A program made the position numbers and the translations under genes. The notes beneath the pieces are model-generated. The model had not been told where the DNA came from. It did not search any database and was given only the letters and a program-made list of their open reading frames with translations. Shown one piece after another: positions 33,692 to 45,085 of a stretch of 64,000 nucleotides of DNA. The number at the start of each line of letters is the position of its first letter. The stretch's first letter is position 1. This DNA comes from Byssothecium circinans (lineage: Eukaryota; Ascomycota; Dothideomycetes; Pleosporales; Massarinaceae): assembly GCA_010015675.1 (NCBI GenBank), contig ML976977.1, positions 1,923,695-1,987,694 on the forward strand. The letters run 5' to 3'.

Positions 33692-35500
33692 ATGGCTTCT
33701 ACTAGAACTACAGTTACTTGTGTGTTGCTGGCGATTTTCCTTTTCTCGTTCCGGAATGTCTGGCGTGTAATCCAGACGTGGCGTTTTCTTGTAAAAGGCC
33801 GAGTAATGATGTTGAAGCATGCACGGAAAGTGAGTTCTGGGGTCTCGAGCACATCTAAGTGGACTGCTGACAGCTTGACCCAGAATCCCTATAAAGCATA
33901 TTCTTTGCCTGTCCCAGGCAATCGGCTCCACGTTCTATCCACGAAAGATCATTGGCACGACATCAACAATGCTCAGACCAGCCAGCTTTCTCCAAACGCG
34001 GCATCTAGAGAGGTACGCGAGGTCCTGCTGCACGCATCTGCAACCTCATTGAACGTATAGATGTTTCAACCGAAATATACGTTCGGGTTTGACTGGTCCG
34101 CACCCCGAGAGCATGTTAGTTTGGCAATCGTCCGATCAATTCGGAACATGACCTTGCAGCTTCCACACTTTCAGGGAAGATTTGTGGAGATTCTGGACCA
34201 AGAATTCCAGAAGGCTATGGCCACTAATTCACAGGAAGAAGGTATCGCATCTCATTCCTGCACATGATATGCTCTCACGTTTCGATATAGGTTGGACACG
34301 CGTTACTTTCTGGCCAATTGTGCAACGCGCAGTCACAAGGATCAACACACTTTTTCTCTTCGGCGAGGATACTGGTATGTGGATCACCATACCGCTGTCA
34401 CGAAGCTGCCGACACTTAGTAAGCTAATAGCGAGGAATTCATCACGCATGGGTTGAACTTTGTGAATCAAACGACTCTCATCCTTGAATCCGTTCGTCTT
34501 TTCCCATCCTTTTTGGCCCCGTAAGCTGTATTGACAAATTTCGGGTGCTGCAAAGCATTGACTTTCGCGCAGGATCGTGACGAGATTGATCAAAGGACGA
34601 GGCCACGATCGACAATTCGTCTTCAAGACACTGAGGGAGCTCATAGCCGAGCGGGAGGCTTACAACAAGGCCACACCAGAGTCATCGCGAACCAAACCGG
34701 TAACTCTCCTAACTGTAAATGCAAAGGATCCCTCCTAACATATATAACCAGGCAACGTTCCTAGAAGGAGTGGTCGATTACTCGCTAGACGACCGAACCA
34801 CACAGCAACATGTCGACTCGATCAATTCTACCTGGGTTATTTCCACCCTTGCCATACCGGTTGTTACCTGCCAGCTCTTACAAGATCTGTACACTCAAAC
34901 CGAACATTTCGCAGCCCTTCGAAGAGAATGCGATGCCGTTCCTCTACACGAGCCCTCACGCGCACATGAGATCTCCGACTATATGGCGAAGTTGCCGCTT
35001 CTCGAAGCCTTCGCGATGGAGTCATGGCGTCCAAAGTGCTTCCAGTCCAACACTGCCCACCGCATGGCCATGAAGCCTTTCCAGTTCTCAGACGGATACA
35101 AGGTTCCGGCAAGAGAAATGATTGAATTCCATCAGCATGGTCTCATGAGCGACGAAGCACTTTATCCCGAGCCTGAAAAGTTCGACCCTTCGCGGTTTCT
35201 GGGCAAAAACCGCTCTCTTGTAGACACCGGCATCGAGTGGCCTTTTTGGGGCGTCCCGAGATACATTTGGTAAGTCAATGCCTCTTCCATCGTTAACTCA
35301 TGGGCGAACAATGCTGACAGCCCGTATGTAGTCCTGGTCGTTGGCATGTTGCGAATGTTGAGAAGCTGGTGGCTGTGTATTTGATGCAGAACTTCGAGGG
35401 CAAGTTCGAAAGCACAAAGGGCTTGAACTTTGACTGGCGCGACTCGCTGGTGCCGAACCCGAAGATGGTACTCCTGATGAAGTCCCGATCGAAGGGCTAA
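33692..35500 (+). CDS. Cytochrome P450 monooxygenase (short form)
   Basis: Model join(33692..33829,33884..34012,34061..34241,34291..34374,34424..34520,34573..34699,34752..35269,35332..35500), phases consistent, 391 residues. It has an N-terminal anchor (VTCVLLAIFLFSFRNVW), the EMFQPKYTFGFDW segment, a K-helix ExxR (ESWR), FDPSRF, and the heme loop FWGVPRYICPGR, where the Cys codon is formed across the last splice (C336). It lacks the usual acidic I-helix AGxxT motif (STWVISTLAI instead) and is about 100 residues shorter than typical fungal P450s, so activity is uncertain. It resembles P450s of fungal secondary metabolism. Confidence 0.8.
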
Positions 35501-35634
35501 ACGCGTTGTGCAACTCAGGGCTGTGAGTGTCTTTTTTTGTCTCTCTTTGCTTTCTCTATTTCTTCTCGTCATTTCGCTCTCAATATTGTTATATCATGTA
35601 TGTTTTTGTTCAGTCTGTTAGGAGGTAGATAGTA

Positions 35635-37422
35635 AGCTAGCCTATATAGTTTCCGGCCACATAGGGTTTCCGGCCACGTTGCCAAATCGGCCACCCCTCA
35701 GAAAAATTGCCTCAATTCTGTCAACCTAATTACAATTGCCACTCTATACACATAGACTAAAGAGTTTTAGCTGCTGTTTCAGCTGCTACTCTCTCTACTT
35801 CTTTTTCTGCAGCGTTACTGTTGTTTTGTTTCTCTACAAGAGCAGAAGCCTGTACTGCTACCATAATTGTATCTATATCTGCAAAGCGTTGATTTGGGTC
35901 TACACGAACTCTCTTTCGTGGCTGTTGAGGCTTAAGAGCCTCAAGTTGACTGTAAAGTCTTTTATTCTCTGTTTTAAGCTCTGCTGCTCGTACGTTTGCA
36001 ATTTCAAGTGCCTTGCCTACTTTTTCAAAGAGCTGGTGAGCCTTACGGCCTATACTCTCATTCTTATGAAGCTCTCTTCAAGCTACGTAAAGATCGCGAG
36101 GGCCGCGAGGGGTAGAGAGGTAGCGCTCAGCAGGTAATTGAGGCTGTTCCTGGCGCGGTGGCGTAACAGGCCTCTAAGTAACTTAAGATGAGTTGACTAC
36201 TCGTTCAATGTTTAGTGGACAGATGCCTGCAGTAGCCCATCTAGTTCATATAACTCTCTTAGTAATCGCAGCCTCTCTAGCGTTATAGTAGGCTGTAATA
36301 AAGCGTTCTTTTTTAATAGGTGCTGCGTTATCAAGGTGCGATAGTTCCTAGATCTAATTTTAATAGAAACGCTTTACTAGAGAGAAAACTGAGAGATCTA
36401 GAGGCTGCAGGACGTGAGAGGAATGAGCAGGCAGAAATAGAAGCTGAACCTTGTTCTGCTTGCAGATCCACAGGAATTCTAGGTCAATGTGGCTGCCATG
36501 GCCATCCAGAATCAACATCCTCTAGCAATTATCTGATGGAGCCATCTTAGGGAGAAAGATGCGACGTAACCATTTAATTCCTATTGCATTTAATGTCTAG
36601 CCATTCTCTGAGGTTGCATATAGCCAGTCTGGAATTATTGATAGAAACCAGGTACTCTATAGGTTCTTTCCTTTAAATATCACTGCAGGGCGCAGTTTCT
36701 TCCTTATCGCTGATACGCACTCAATTATTAACGCCCACTCGCGATTCTCTGGAGACTGATAGTAAGCCTTCTTTTTCTAGCTGCTTGCGAGTACTCTAGT
36801 GTTTGCACATACACCTAGGGCCTTCCTAGTCTCATCTATATTCCACGTATCCTTAGCTCTTATACCCAGTCGTACGCGAGTTCTCTCAAAGAGCTCAAGA
36901 AACGCGCGTATCTGCTCAGGTGTAGCTCCCTCAGCTCGTGCAGCCTCAATCTTCCTACCCACAACAGATGCAACGCGTGGGTTCCGCCTAATGAAGTGAA
37001 CCAGCCAGAGCTTGCCTACAGGCTGGTTATCGCCATTTGACTGCAGGATTCGATTCGCCATTTCTCGCGCGCGAACGTGGGAGGGAGGACAGGCGCGTGC
37101 ATCCTCTTCAAGTATCCAATTTACAAGAAATTTCTCTTGAAGAGGGGTCAATCGCTGTTAGTGTTGATAGCTAACGTGGCTATTGGTAGCACCGCGTAAT
37201 CAATCCTGTAGTGTACTTCGAGGAACACCGTACGCCTTTGCAGCAGCTCGCTGGCTAGAATAAATGCCTGCATTGAAATCGCTAATAGCTAATTGTATTG
37301 CTTGTTCACGGGTATCCATTTTAATGAGTTATGTGGAGAGAAAACGCGTTGATTTCTGAGGGGTGGCCGATTTGGCAACGTGGCCGGAAACCCTATGTGG
37401 CCGGAAACTATATAGGCTAGCT
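35635..37422 (-). mobile_element. Pogo-type DNA transposon with perfect 70-bp TIRs
   Basis: A 1788-bp element with identical 70-bp inverted ends (35635-35704 and 37353-37422), flanked by TA (35633-35634, 37423-37424). The TIR itself contains two copies of GTTTCCGGCCAC. The minus strand encodes a Pogo/Tc5-like transposase with about ten stops (see separate entry). Perfect TIRs imply a recent insertion compared with the elements at 1-10 kb. Confidence 0.9.
35757..37319 (-). pseudogene. Pogo transposase with about ten stop codons
   Basis: Translation from the ATG at 37319 gives MDTREQAIQLAISDFNAG and a Psq-type HTH (SSQRAAAKAYGVPRSTLQD). A CENP-B/Tc5-type HTH follows in the longest open piece, 37151-36777. 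The DDE domain then has all three acidic positions readable: WNIDET, LILDGHGSH and VLQPLDLSVF. The C-terminal coiled segment (FEKVGKALEIANVRAAELK) ends near 35757. About ten stops interrupt it, several explicable as Gln to stop. The catalytic residues remain, so decay is at an early stage. Confidence 0.8.
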
Positions 37423-37424
37423 TA

Positions 37425-37764
37425 TCAGTTACAAATAAGGGAGACCTGAAGAGACTCGTAAAACACTGTTCGGTGATGTATTAGGTGAAGATTATGATGA
37501 TTGATATTATCAACGTCCGGCCCTCCTTAGGGGGATAGGACGGCATCGCAGTTGTGGGCGAGGATGGCATCCTTCAACGCTGACCTGTCCGTGACCGATC
37601 CGACGACCACGTCGGCCAAGACAGCTCGCTTCTCTGGCGTGCTTGATCAAAGCAGGCAGTGCACGGCTGCCGACATTGCCGGTGGCACCAAGCAAGAGCA
37701 CCTTGGTCGTTTCGTTCAGCTGCGGTTTGAAGAAAGGGCATGGTATGTAATTTTTTTTAGCCAA
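37425..37764 (-). pseudogene. NmrA-like oxidoreductase N-terminal relic
   Basis: Minus frame MAKKNYIPCPFFKPQLNETT then KVLLLGATGNVGSRALPALI, a classic Rossmann start of NmrA/NAD-epimerase-like proteins. After LIKHAR the frame shifts, and a coherent continuation (ADVVVGSVTDRSALKDAILA, HNCDAVLSP) reads in another phase, then stops just before the Pogo insertion at 37424. About 85 residues of a roughly 300-residue protein remain. The transposon lies exactly at the truncated side, so insertion and deletion may have removed the rest. Confidence 0.65.
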
Positions 37765-38235
37765 TCATTACTCGGCCCGCGAAATCCCCGTGGAATTTAC
37801 GGAAAACAGCCCGCGACAGGGATACGCACCCCTGACAAAATTACCGAATTCCGGCCAAATCTTTCCAAGGGTGTATTTGTAGCTTTTACTTGCACATGCA
37901 CAATTCCGGGCGTCAGGTGTTGACCGAAGCACTGAGACCAGCAACTTGGCCACCCCCGAAGCGCCCCGAAATGGGCCATCTCACATTAAGCACAGAGCCA
38001 ACATTACTCATTTTCATCCACGTGCGTAGATGTGTAGTCGTCGTCTTTGGCTGATCTTAGGGCCCAAACCGGTGCAAGAACATACGGGTGAGTGCCCGGG
38101 GCCCTTGTTGCCGAGAAGTCCGGACGCTCGATGGAGACCTCAAATTCTAACCGTTAAACTTCCATGTTTGGTCCGCTCACAAATCCACAAATCGACCAGC
38201 ATGCCAGTGTTCCAATCGACGGACTTGAAGACAGC

Positions 38236-40658
38236 TCAGGTATGAATGTCCTGCAACATCTCATCAAACATAGCACTCTCCCACTGCATGTTGTCCCATT
38301 CATAGCCTGATGTTACCCATCCGAAATCGTCGACGCTCCGCCCAGGCAACATATTTATGGCCTCTCTGCTCCCTTCGTAAACGCTGTCATGGGCATCGGT
38401 CAGCGGGCTCCTCCCCTCGCCTGCCGCCATGGCGACCATCTCACACCATTTCTCGACCCTAGCCTTCTTCATCTTCAAATGTTCTGCAGCAAAGTCCCAT
38501 GTATCATTCTCCCAATCCACCCCCTGCGCCGCGGCCATCTCCTTCTTTGCGGCCTCAAAACGAGCTGCCATGGTGTCTAAAATGCCGAGGACATCAACCT
38601 GAAGATTGGGTTGCGCTGTGACCTTGGCCCTCAGCGTGTTGAGTATCTGGGCGGACACGACTTGGGTGGGAAGTGAGGCTGGAGGTCTCGGCAAGCTCAG
38701 ATCTGGACATGAAGGCACGCCGCTGAGAGCAGGCGTTGGTTGCCAGGGAACCGTGAATTCTTTCTGCGACACGGCCGTGCCGGCACTGGAAAGCTTGACC
38801 GCGCTGGGCCCGGCTACTCTTACCCATCGAGTGAGCATCATGGCGCCATGGACCAATTGGACGTAGGCGGGCTGAGGCATGTAGAAGTAGGAGCAAACCG
38901 GGATAGCAAGCCAATTCTCGAGCCAGGCCTTGAGTGCGGCAGTGAAATGTGAGAAGACATCGGATATCGGCACGCCTGAGAGCGAGAGCGAGGCGAAGGA
39001 TTGAGATTCGGAATCTGGTAGGTGTGAACCTGCCAGTAGAGGCTCAAAGATCCGGAGGTAAGCACTATTGTGATAGCAAGATAGAAAGTCTGGGCTCTCA
39101 GACTGGGTTAGCGAAGCACCGGCGGCGACATTTTCAAACATTTGGGGAATCTTACAATCGGATTTAAGATTCGGGGGTAGTGCGTTCTGGAGGCTGTCTA
39201 GCTCAACTCGGAATGCCTCTAGACGCGCCATCGTTGAGGGTTCAGGCGAACCTAGCTGTTCGTCCACCGGTGAATCACTACTATGGAAGTGGACGATTTT
39301 CTCGGTGAGTCGCTGGATGTGGACCAACTGTATGGCAAGTTGGTCTGTCTTGTATTCTCTAGCATCGTCAAGATCTTTGAGGCATTGGTCCATATATTTG
39401 GTATACCTCGTGAATGCTGACTGTTTCTTGACAAGGCCAGCGCTGCTATCGAGTTAGTTTTGTCCTTTATGAAGCTCCATTCAGGCGTAGCGAGACTCAC
39501 TTCGAGCTCATATACCAGACGCCAAGTAGCGCCCTCTTCTCTTCGTTCGTTCTGGACACGGGCTCCTCGGCACGTACCAAAGGCAGCTGACTCCTTCTCT
39601 GTTGAGACTTGGGGCATGTACTCAAATCTATATCTTCTACTAAGCTGACTGCTAGGCGGATTAGATTGTTGAACTGCGCATGAGCCATGCAATGGTAGTG
39701 GTAGGATCCTAGGAAAACCAGAATGCCTTGGAGAAGATCCAACGAGCGCTCAGATCTCATGAGCATGGCATTAGAGATATGTTCCATAACGGCGCGGCTT
39801 TGGCCCCTCACCAATCGAAGATGGCGGACGGAAGCTACCATTCTGATTACCTTCATGAGAAATGGACGAGTTGCCTGCAGTTGTCTTGGCGTTGTACCAG
39901 CTGGAATGATGACAAAAGGCAACGGACTAGACAGCTGGTTCCTGTAGATGGACAACAAAGTCTCGTCAGACTCCACAGGGACAAGATCTTCCATGTCTAC
40001 TGTTGCCATGCAGGTGCATGTTAGACCCCTGGGTGCGCTAGAGGTGAAATCATGCGCTGGGGTGTTTAGAGCAGTTTCGTCCTGGCTTAGAGTGACTTGA
40101 GCTTGGGGTTCGGTGCTAACCGATGATGCCGAATAGTTGTTTGCGAGGTAATCCAGTCTACCATTGGATGAACTGCAATGTACAGTTGAGCCTTCCCCTC
40201 CTGGCGTCTTCGATGAGTAAACCAAATTATCGAGTCCCTCTTCCGGCAGAGCCACTCTCGTGTCAAAACTGGCACTGGTCAGGCAGAGTCAACAGAGGGT
40301 CCAACGTGGATGAGTATAAAGCAGTTTAGCGATTGGATATCGGTTGAACCCGGGCAAAGATAATCGGGTAGTAATAAGGGCAGTGATACGGGCAATGAAC
40401 TCCCTAAGGGCAGAGCTCACGCAAGGTGTTGATGCGCAAATAGTATAACAGGGTATGAACATGGACTTACGAGGGCTTGGCCTGTCTCTTCTTCCTTGGA
40501 CCAGAAGTTTGACCCACGCAGTCTTTCTCCAAACTTCGGCATCGATCGCATTGTCGTGGCCCCGAAGACTGGGTCCGAATGCAGCGTGTCTTTGCTGCCG
40601 CACACGGAGCACAGGCCGCGCCCCATCTGGCGCTGCGACCCCTCTTTGGCCTGTCCAT
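38236..40658 (-). CDS. Zn(II)2Cys6 fungal transcription factor
   Basis: Model (minus): 40658-40471, 40274-39501, 39445-38236; introns GTAAGT...CCAG (phase 2) and GTGAGT...ATAG with an ACTAAC branch (phase 2); 723 residues. The N-terminus holds the binuclear cluster with C16, C19, C26, C37, C40 and C47 (CX2CX6CX10CX2CX6C), followed by the basic linker GPRKKRQAKPS. The rest is a middle-homology region (LPFVIIPAGTTPRQL, then NNLIRLAVSLVEDIDLSTCP), as in fungal activators. It binds DNA in the nucleus. Target genes are unknown, but the neighbours (P450, NmrA relic, SnoaL-like, methyltransferase relic) suggest a former pathway regulator. The frame is open upstream to 40835; the start at 40658 is chosen for proximity to the zinc cluster. 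Confidence 0.85.
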
Positions 40659-41233
40659 CTTAACTCGACTCTGCAAACATTCGTCTCGGCCTTTACCGCG
40701 AAATCGTGGCGGCTTCTGGGAGCATACCGTTATGCGCACGCCGCGGAAAGTAAAGACCACGTTGGTTTCGGGAGTCCTCGAAGTTGGCGGCAAGTTTGGC
40801 GGAGTTTTTCTCCGGATCTTTCCGGAATTCTGCACGTGATTAGGACAACTAGTTATTCCAACTCTGAATCTATTAACCCGTCTTGCAAAACAAGGTTGAG
40901 GCTCTGCATAATCACTTCGGCTGCACCCATATTGAGCCAGCGTAGCTCACACAACTCCAATTTGGCTCATGGTATGGGATACTCGTAGAGGGAACGTGTG
41001 TTTGGTAGCCGAAGCAATTGTATTCTTTTCTATCCCAAACAAAGAGTGTAGTGTCCATCCTATCCCCGTCTTAGGTGTTGAAACCTTCAACTATCTAGCA
41101 ATCTGACCCCGTGACTATAGGTTGAGCTATTGGTCACCACGCGCCACGGCACAACATAACACTCAGAAAGACAGGTAAAAAGACCGTGCTTGCTTCCCGA
41201 AACACTCGCCCTCTACCTCCTATGCAGCCATGT
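40659..41233. other. Intergenic
   Basis: Upstream region of the transcription factor and 3' region of the SnoaL-like gene. Frames here are shadows of the factor's first exon. Confidence 0.4.
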
Positions 41234-41719
41234 CTACTTCTGGGGGGGCCGCATCAATGAAGCATCGCCTGAGGTCCAGATAACATTCAACACCAACTTC
41301 TTAATCTTCCACACACCCGCTTCGTCCTTGATCAGGTCAACGGAATACTCCCCGCCCACAGTGTACTTGGTTCCGTTTGGATCCCTGCCCGTGCCGGAAG
41401 ACGCATGCTGTGCTGTTGAAGTAGCAGTAAGAGAAGCAGTATCGGCTCCATCCTGGTAATTCACACGGACCATGGCGATATTGTGCGTGGTATCCATGGG
41501 ACCAACTCTGTCGAGAACATTTGTGCGAATCAGGGAGAGGCCCTCGAGGACTCTTTTGTTGTCATCATGAATTTCCATAGAAACGTCTTCTCCGGCCCAT
41601 GCCGAGTCGAAGAGTGCGGAGTCGTGATGATCACTGGCAATGGCGGCTCGGTACAGGGCGTCGGCGATAGCCTCACGCTGGCTGAGAGAGGGGAGGGTTT
41701 GGGGGAACGACTGCGACAT
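41234..41719 (-). CDS. SnoaL-like (NTF2-fold) protein
   Basis: A single-exon 161-residue protein. The start (LSQREAIADALYRAAIASDH, then HDSALFDSAWAGEDVSMEIH) is the usual helix and D/W-containing segment of SnoaL-like domains. The middle (MDTTHNIAMVRVNYQDGADT) and end (KYTVGGEYSVDLIKDEAGVW, KIKKLVLNVIWTSGD) give the curved sheet of the NTF2 fold. Such proteins are cyclases, dehydratases or isomerases in fungal and bacterial biosynthetic clusters, or have unknown roles. The substrate cannot be predicted. Intact. Confidence 0.8.
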   Translation of the reverse strand: MSQSFPQTLPSLSQREAIADALYRAAIASDHHDSALFDSAWAGEDVSMEIHDDNKRVLEGLSLIRTNVLDRVGPMDTTHNIAMVRVNYQDGADTASLTATSTAQHASSGTGRDPNGTKYTVGGEYSVDLIKDEAGVWKIKKLVLNVIWTSGDASLMRPPQK

Positions 41720-42008
41720 TTTCGCGGCTTATGTTTGATAGAAGAATAGAAATGTATTTGTTGATTGTAGTCATGCTCCGTCTATCTATTTAAGTGACGG
41801 ATCATATATGTTAAGTATGAGAATTTCAGGTAAGCACGGCGTGTGCAAAATTTCCCGCGGAATTCTCGAGTTTTGGCACCAGCATAAGATACGGTACTCC
41901 GTATCTCCGTATGAGTAAGCCTATTCTCAAGTCTGATGATGGCTTCTACAAATATTTGAGCATGACATGACCTGCTCGAGTCAACAACTTGGCGGCTATT
42001 TCTGTAGT

Positions 42009-42293
42009 ATGTCTCTTCAGCAAATCAACACCCCGTCGAATGGCGTCTCAGAGAAATTACCGTTCGAACAATTGAGCTCGGCCATTAGTGAGAGTGCCGG
42101 CATCTTGAGCGGGTACCTCACGACATACCACCTCCCACAGCCGTCTTTCGAGGCCGATGGACCCAGCGTAATCGTCCCTGTAAACGCACCACCGAACGTT
42201 CAATTGGCCAGACAGAAGCCCCTTGCAGCATCGCTTGAGCTCTTTCAACTCGCGACAGGGCCCAGCGACTTCTTACCCAACCTGGCCACCGGT
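42009..42293 (+). pseudogene. O-methyltransferase N-terminal fragment
   Basis: The frame starts MSLQQINTPSNGVSEKLPFE and runs through AISESAGILSGYLTTYHLPQ and PLAASLELFQLATGPSDFLP to NLATG, where a donor-like GGTGTAAGT occurs. The layout resembles the N-terminal dimerisation region of fungal plant-type O-methyltransferases. No winged-helix or SAM-binding exon is found in the following 1.1 kb, so only the first exon (about 95 residues) survives. Confidence 0.55.
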
Positions 42294-43472
42294 GTAAGTG
42301 TTTTCAATATCGTTTAAGACTATGCACTTGGAGTGGGAAATGAGGGTCCGGGGAGGATGATGGACGCCAATTGTGTTCTGGTTGGTTGACTATTAGGTGT
42401 TGGATGTTGGGTGTTTTGTGGTGGAGAGAAGGATGATTCGGAGCTTGATTGATTGAAGAGAGCCCAGCGAGAATGGTAGCCGGAGTGATTCTATTCTTCA
42501 AATCCCATGGCCATATTAATAGGACTGAGTCATGTAAAGAAATAGGAAGCACTTAGAAAGACAGGGATATACTATGACTATACGATAACTTATATTGGTC
42601 TCAAAATAGTGAGCTACACGCATATGTGCACAGAAGAGCGTAGTGAACGTGCATGAGATCGTGAATCGAAAGCTTACATGAGTGTTTCGAGATCTCATGC
42701 AGTTGAGCAAAGGGATGTAGCAGGTTTGAACATGGAACTAGCGCTATGGCACTCTTGCTCCATGAGCGCTCAACTCGCATGCACGAGAGAAGATCATGAT
42801 CGCACTCAGTCCGGCACGGATAGCGTTGCTATGAATTTGTATGCGGATAAATTCCGAACACTTGCATGAGTTCAGAGCAGACCAGAGTGGAGTATGCATC
42901 CGCTGTTCAATAGACTTCAAGAATGGCGGATGACATCACATACAATGGCGGAAGAGTGGGAAGTCTTGAACGTATACAAACCTGGAAAAAACAGCGGGGG
43001 TCGTGCTATCGGTGGTCATCGTGAGGGTGCGAAGGACGAAGGACGGGGTATGGGGGGTATTATTCGATGGGAACTATTCGACGATCTACGATATCGATCG
43101 GGTAAAGTACAGGAGGGGAACCGCCCAAGGCGCCGACCGACCGACCGACCGTTCGATCGAGATAATGTCCGACCGCTTCGCAGGGATATCGTCGTTACCG
43201 ATCGCAAAGAAACCCAGATTCCGAGCCGAGTGAACTGCTTTTACATTAATGCAGCAACCGAGATGTCGCTGAGACCACCATTGAAAATTTGAATTGACCG
43301 GGAGATCCCTTAGCCTTGTAACTCCAACCGAGTTCACCACAATTTTCACAATCTATCGGACCAGAGGGGGAGAAAAGACGGCGTGATGCCCAAAGGACAA
43401 GAAAGCAGCCGGTTACTCAGCCACATCGAGGTCATCGTGCGCAGCAGGTGGCGGAGTGTCGTCTGTATGTGA
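42294..43472. other. Intergenic, no gene seen
   Basis: 1.2 kb after the methyltransferase fragment. A short CCGA tandem run occurs near 43135-43152. A 132-codon plus frame (42894-43292) is Arg-rich without motif and is not called. Confidence 0.45.
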
Positions 43473-44423
43473 TCAGAGGTCGTCATCCTCGTGGGCAGCG
43501 GGTAGCTCACTCTTGCGCTCATCGCCATTAGCGCCAGCTTCGCGATCACGCTCGCGGTCACGATCACCGACGCGGTCGCCACGGTCACGCTCACGATCAT
43601 CATCGCGATCGCGTACGTCCTTCATCTCGCGATCGCCATCCGGGCTCCTCGTGCGGTCACGCTCGCGGCGGTCATAGTCCCGGTCACGACGGTCGTCTTT
43701 ACGCGGCGAGTAGCCATCACCACGCGGGCGACGAGGAGAACCACTTCGTCCACGGCGAGGGGAACGATCGCGCTCGCTACGACGTCCTTCACGGCCACCT
43801 TCACGGCCGCCTTCCCTAGGGCGATCGCGGCCAGAGTCGAAACGCCAGGAAGCGGAAGGCGGAGTGCGCGCCCACTGTAAATCGTCAACTTCTGCTTAGT
43901 TTGGTGGAGGCGCATACATACCTCGATCTTCAGCAGATCGTCGCGACCAATCCGCTTGTTATGCATCTCATGGTACGCATCGTCCGCATCCCGACGGTTC
44001 TCGTACTCCACAAAAGCAAACCTATTCGGGTTAGCTGTCTGTTCCTGGTACCTGGCGGAGGTCTTTACTTACAGCCTGCTGGAAGCCGAGCGCGGGGCAG
44101 GAATGTCACAACGGACAAGACGGCCATACCTTTTGTGGGTTAGATAGGGATGTTGCGCGCTACGTGCGAAGAGGGCGAGGAAGGGAGCTGAAGCGGCGGT
44201 TGCAGTAAAGCACAGCAGCGCACGACGGGAATCGGAAGGGACGGGACAGGACAGCGGAGGGTAGAGCATGGGGAATCGACGCAAGCGACGGATGATGGGG
44301 GACGACGATCGTGGTGAGGGCGAGGCTTCAGACATACCGCTCGAATTCGAAGGCGAGGTCGCGGGCGCGAGTGCCATGGCCGAAGCCGGTGACGTAGAGG
44401 GTGGTACCACCGCCGCGAGACAT
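43473..44423 (-). CDS. SR-type pre-mRNA splicing factor (RRM plus RS/RD tail)
   Basis: Model (minus): 44423-44338, 44129-44073, 44021-43922, 43874-43473; all GT-AG, phases 2, 2, 0; 214 residues. The N-terminal RRM has RNP2 (LYVTGF) and RNP1 (RLFAFVEYE), with GRLVRCDIPAP and NKRIGRDDLLKIEW. The C-terminal tail is built of Arg-Ser and Arg-Asp dipeptides (RSERDRSPRRGRSGSPRRP; RDRDDDRERDRGDRVGDRD) with Gly-rich GGREGGREG. This is the structure of nuclear SR proteins (compare fission yeast Srp1/Srp2) that bind pre-mRNA and promote splicing. It shares its 5' region with the Nab2-type gene. Confidence 0.85.
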
Positions 44424-45085
44424 CTTGATGGATGTTTTGACTGATGGGAGACACTGCAAGGATAAACTTGTCGGAGGGAGTCTCGGTGGGTGTCGTGTCG
44501 TGATAGTGGTGGAGTGGAAGAGCGTTAGCCGTGAGGCTGGCGAAGTTAAAAGCGTGTTAGCGCAAACCAACGGCGCTAAGCCACTTGCGGTTGCCCTATC
44601 TGTATTGTATTCAGCCTTTACGTTGGATCTTTTATTATGTGTGTAATGAAGAATACAGATGAAGCACTGAGGACCAGCCCTGCCCAAGTGACTGTGCATT
44701 CTTTATTCATGATGACAATGCAAAGGCAAAGATGCTTCATTGGTTCACGCAGCTATTCAAAGACAGAAACGTCGAGAAGCAAAGCACCGAGGCGAGGTTA
44801 GCAAATCCGGAACATAGATCACGTGACTTGCAAGTGCCAAGGCTGGGCACATACGCAGGCAGTTCGCGTCAAAGAACGCCAATCACTTTTTACTCCAAGC
44901 CAGCAACACCCACCTTTACCTGATTCCACACGCGCGGTCTTTTATCGACACGTCCCACCCCTCTTTGTCAACCCTTCTTTCCAAAACAGCGCCCAAAGAT
45001 ATCGCGAACAAGGCGCATCTGTCGCCACTCCCTTTATTACCCCCAGGTCTCCAACTCGTCGCGCAACCCTTCACCGACCGCCAAC
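44424..45085. promoter_or_regulatory. Shared promoter region of two RNA-binding protein genes
   Basis: 662 bp separate the ATGs of the divergent SR-protein and Nab2-type genes. Only antisense shadows occur here. Both genes handle nuclear mRNA, so shared control is plausible. Confidence 0.5.

Noticed and set aside
42894..43292. 132-codon Arg-rich frame
   Set aside because: Contains a CCGA tandem run and has no domain or signal.
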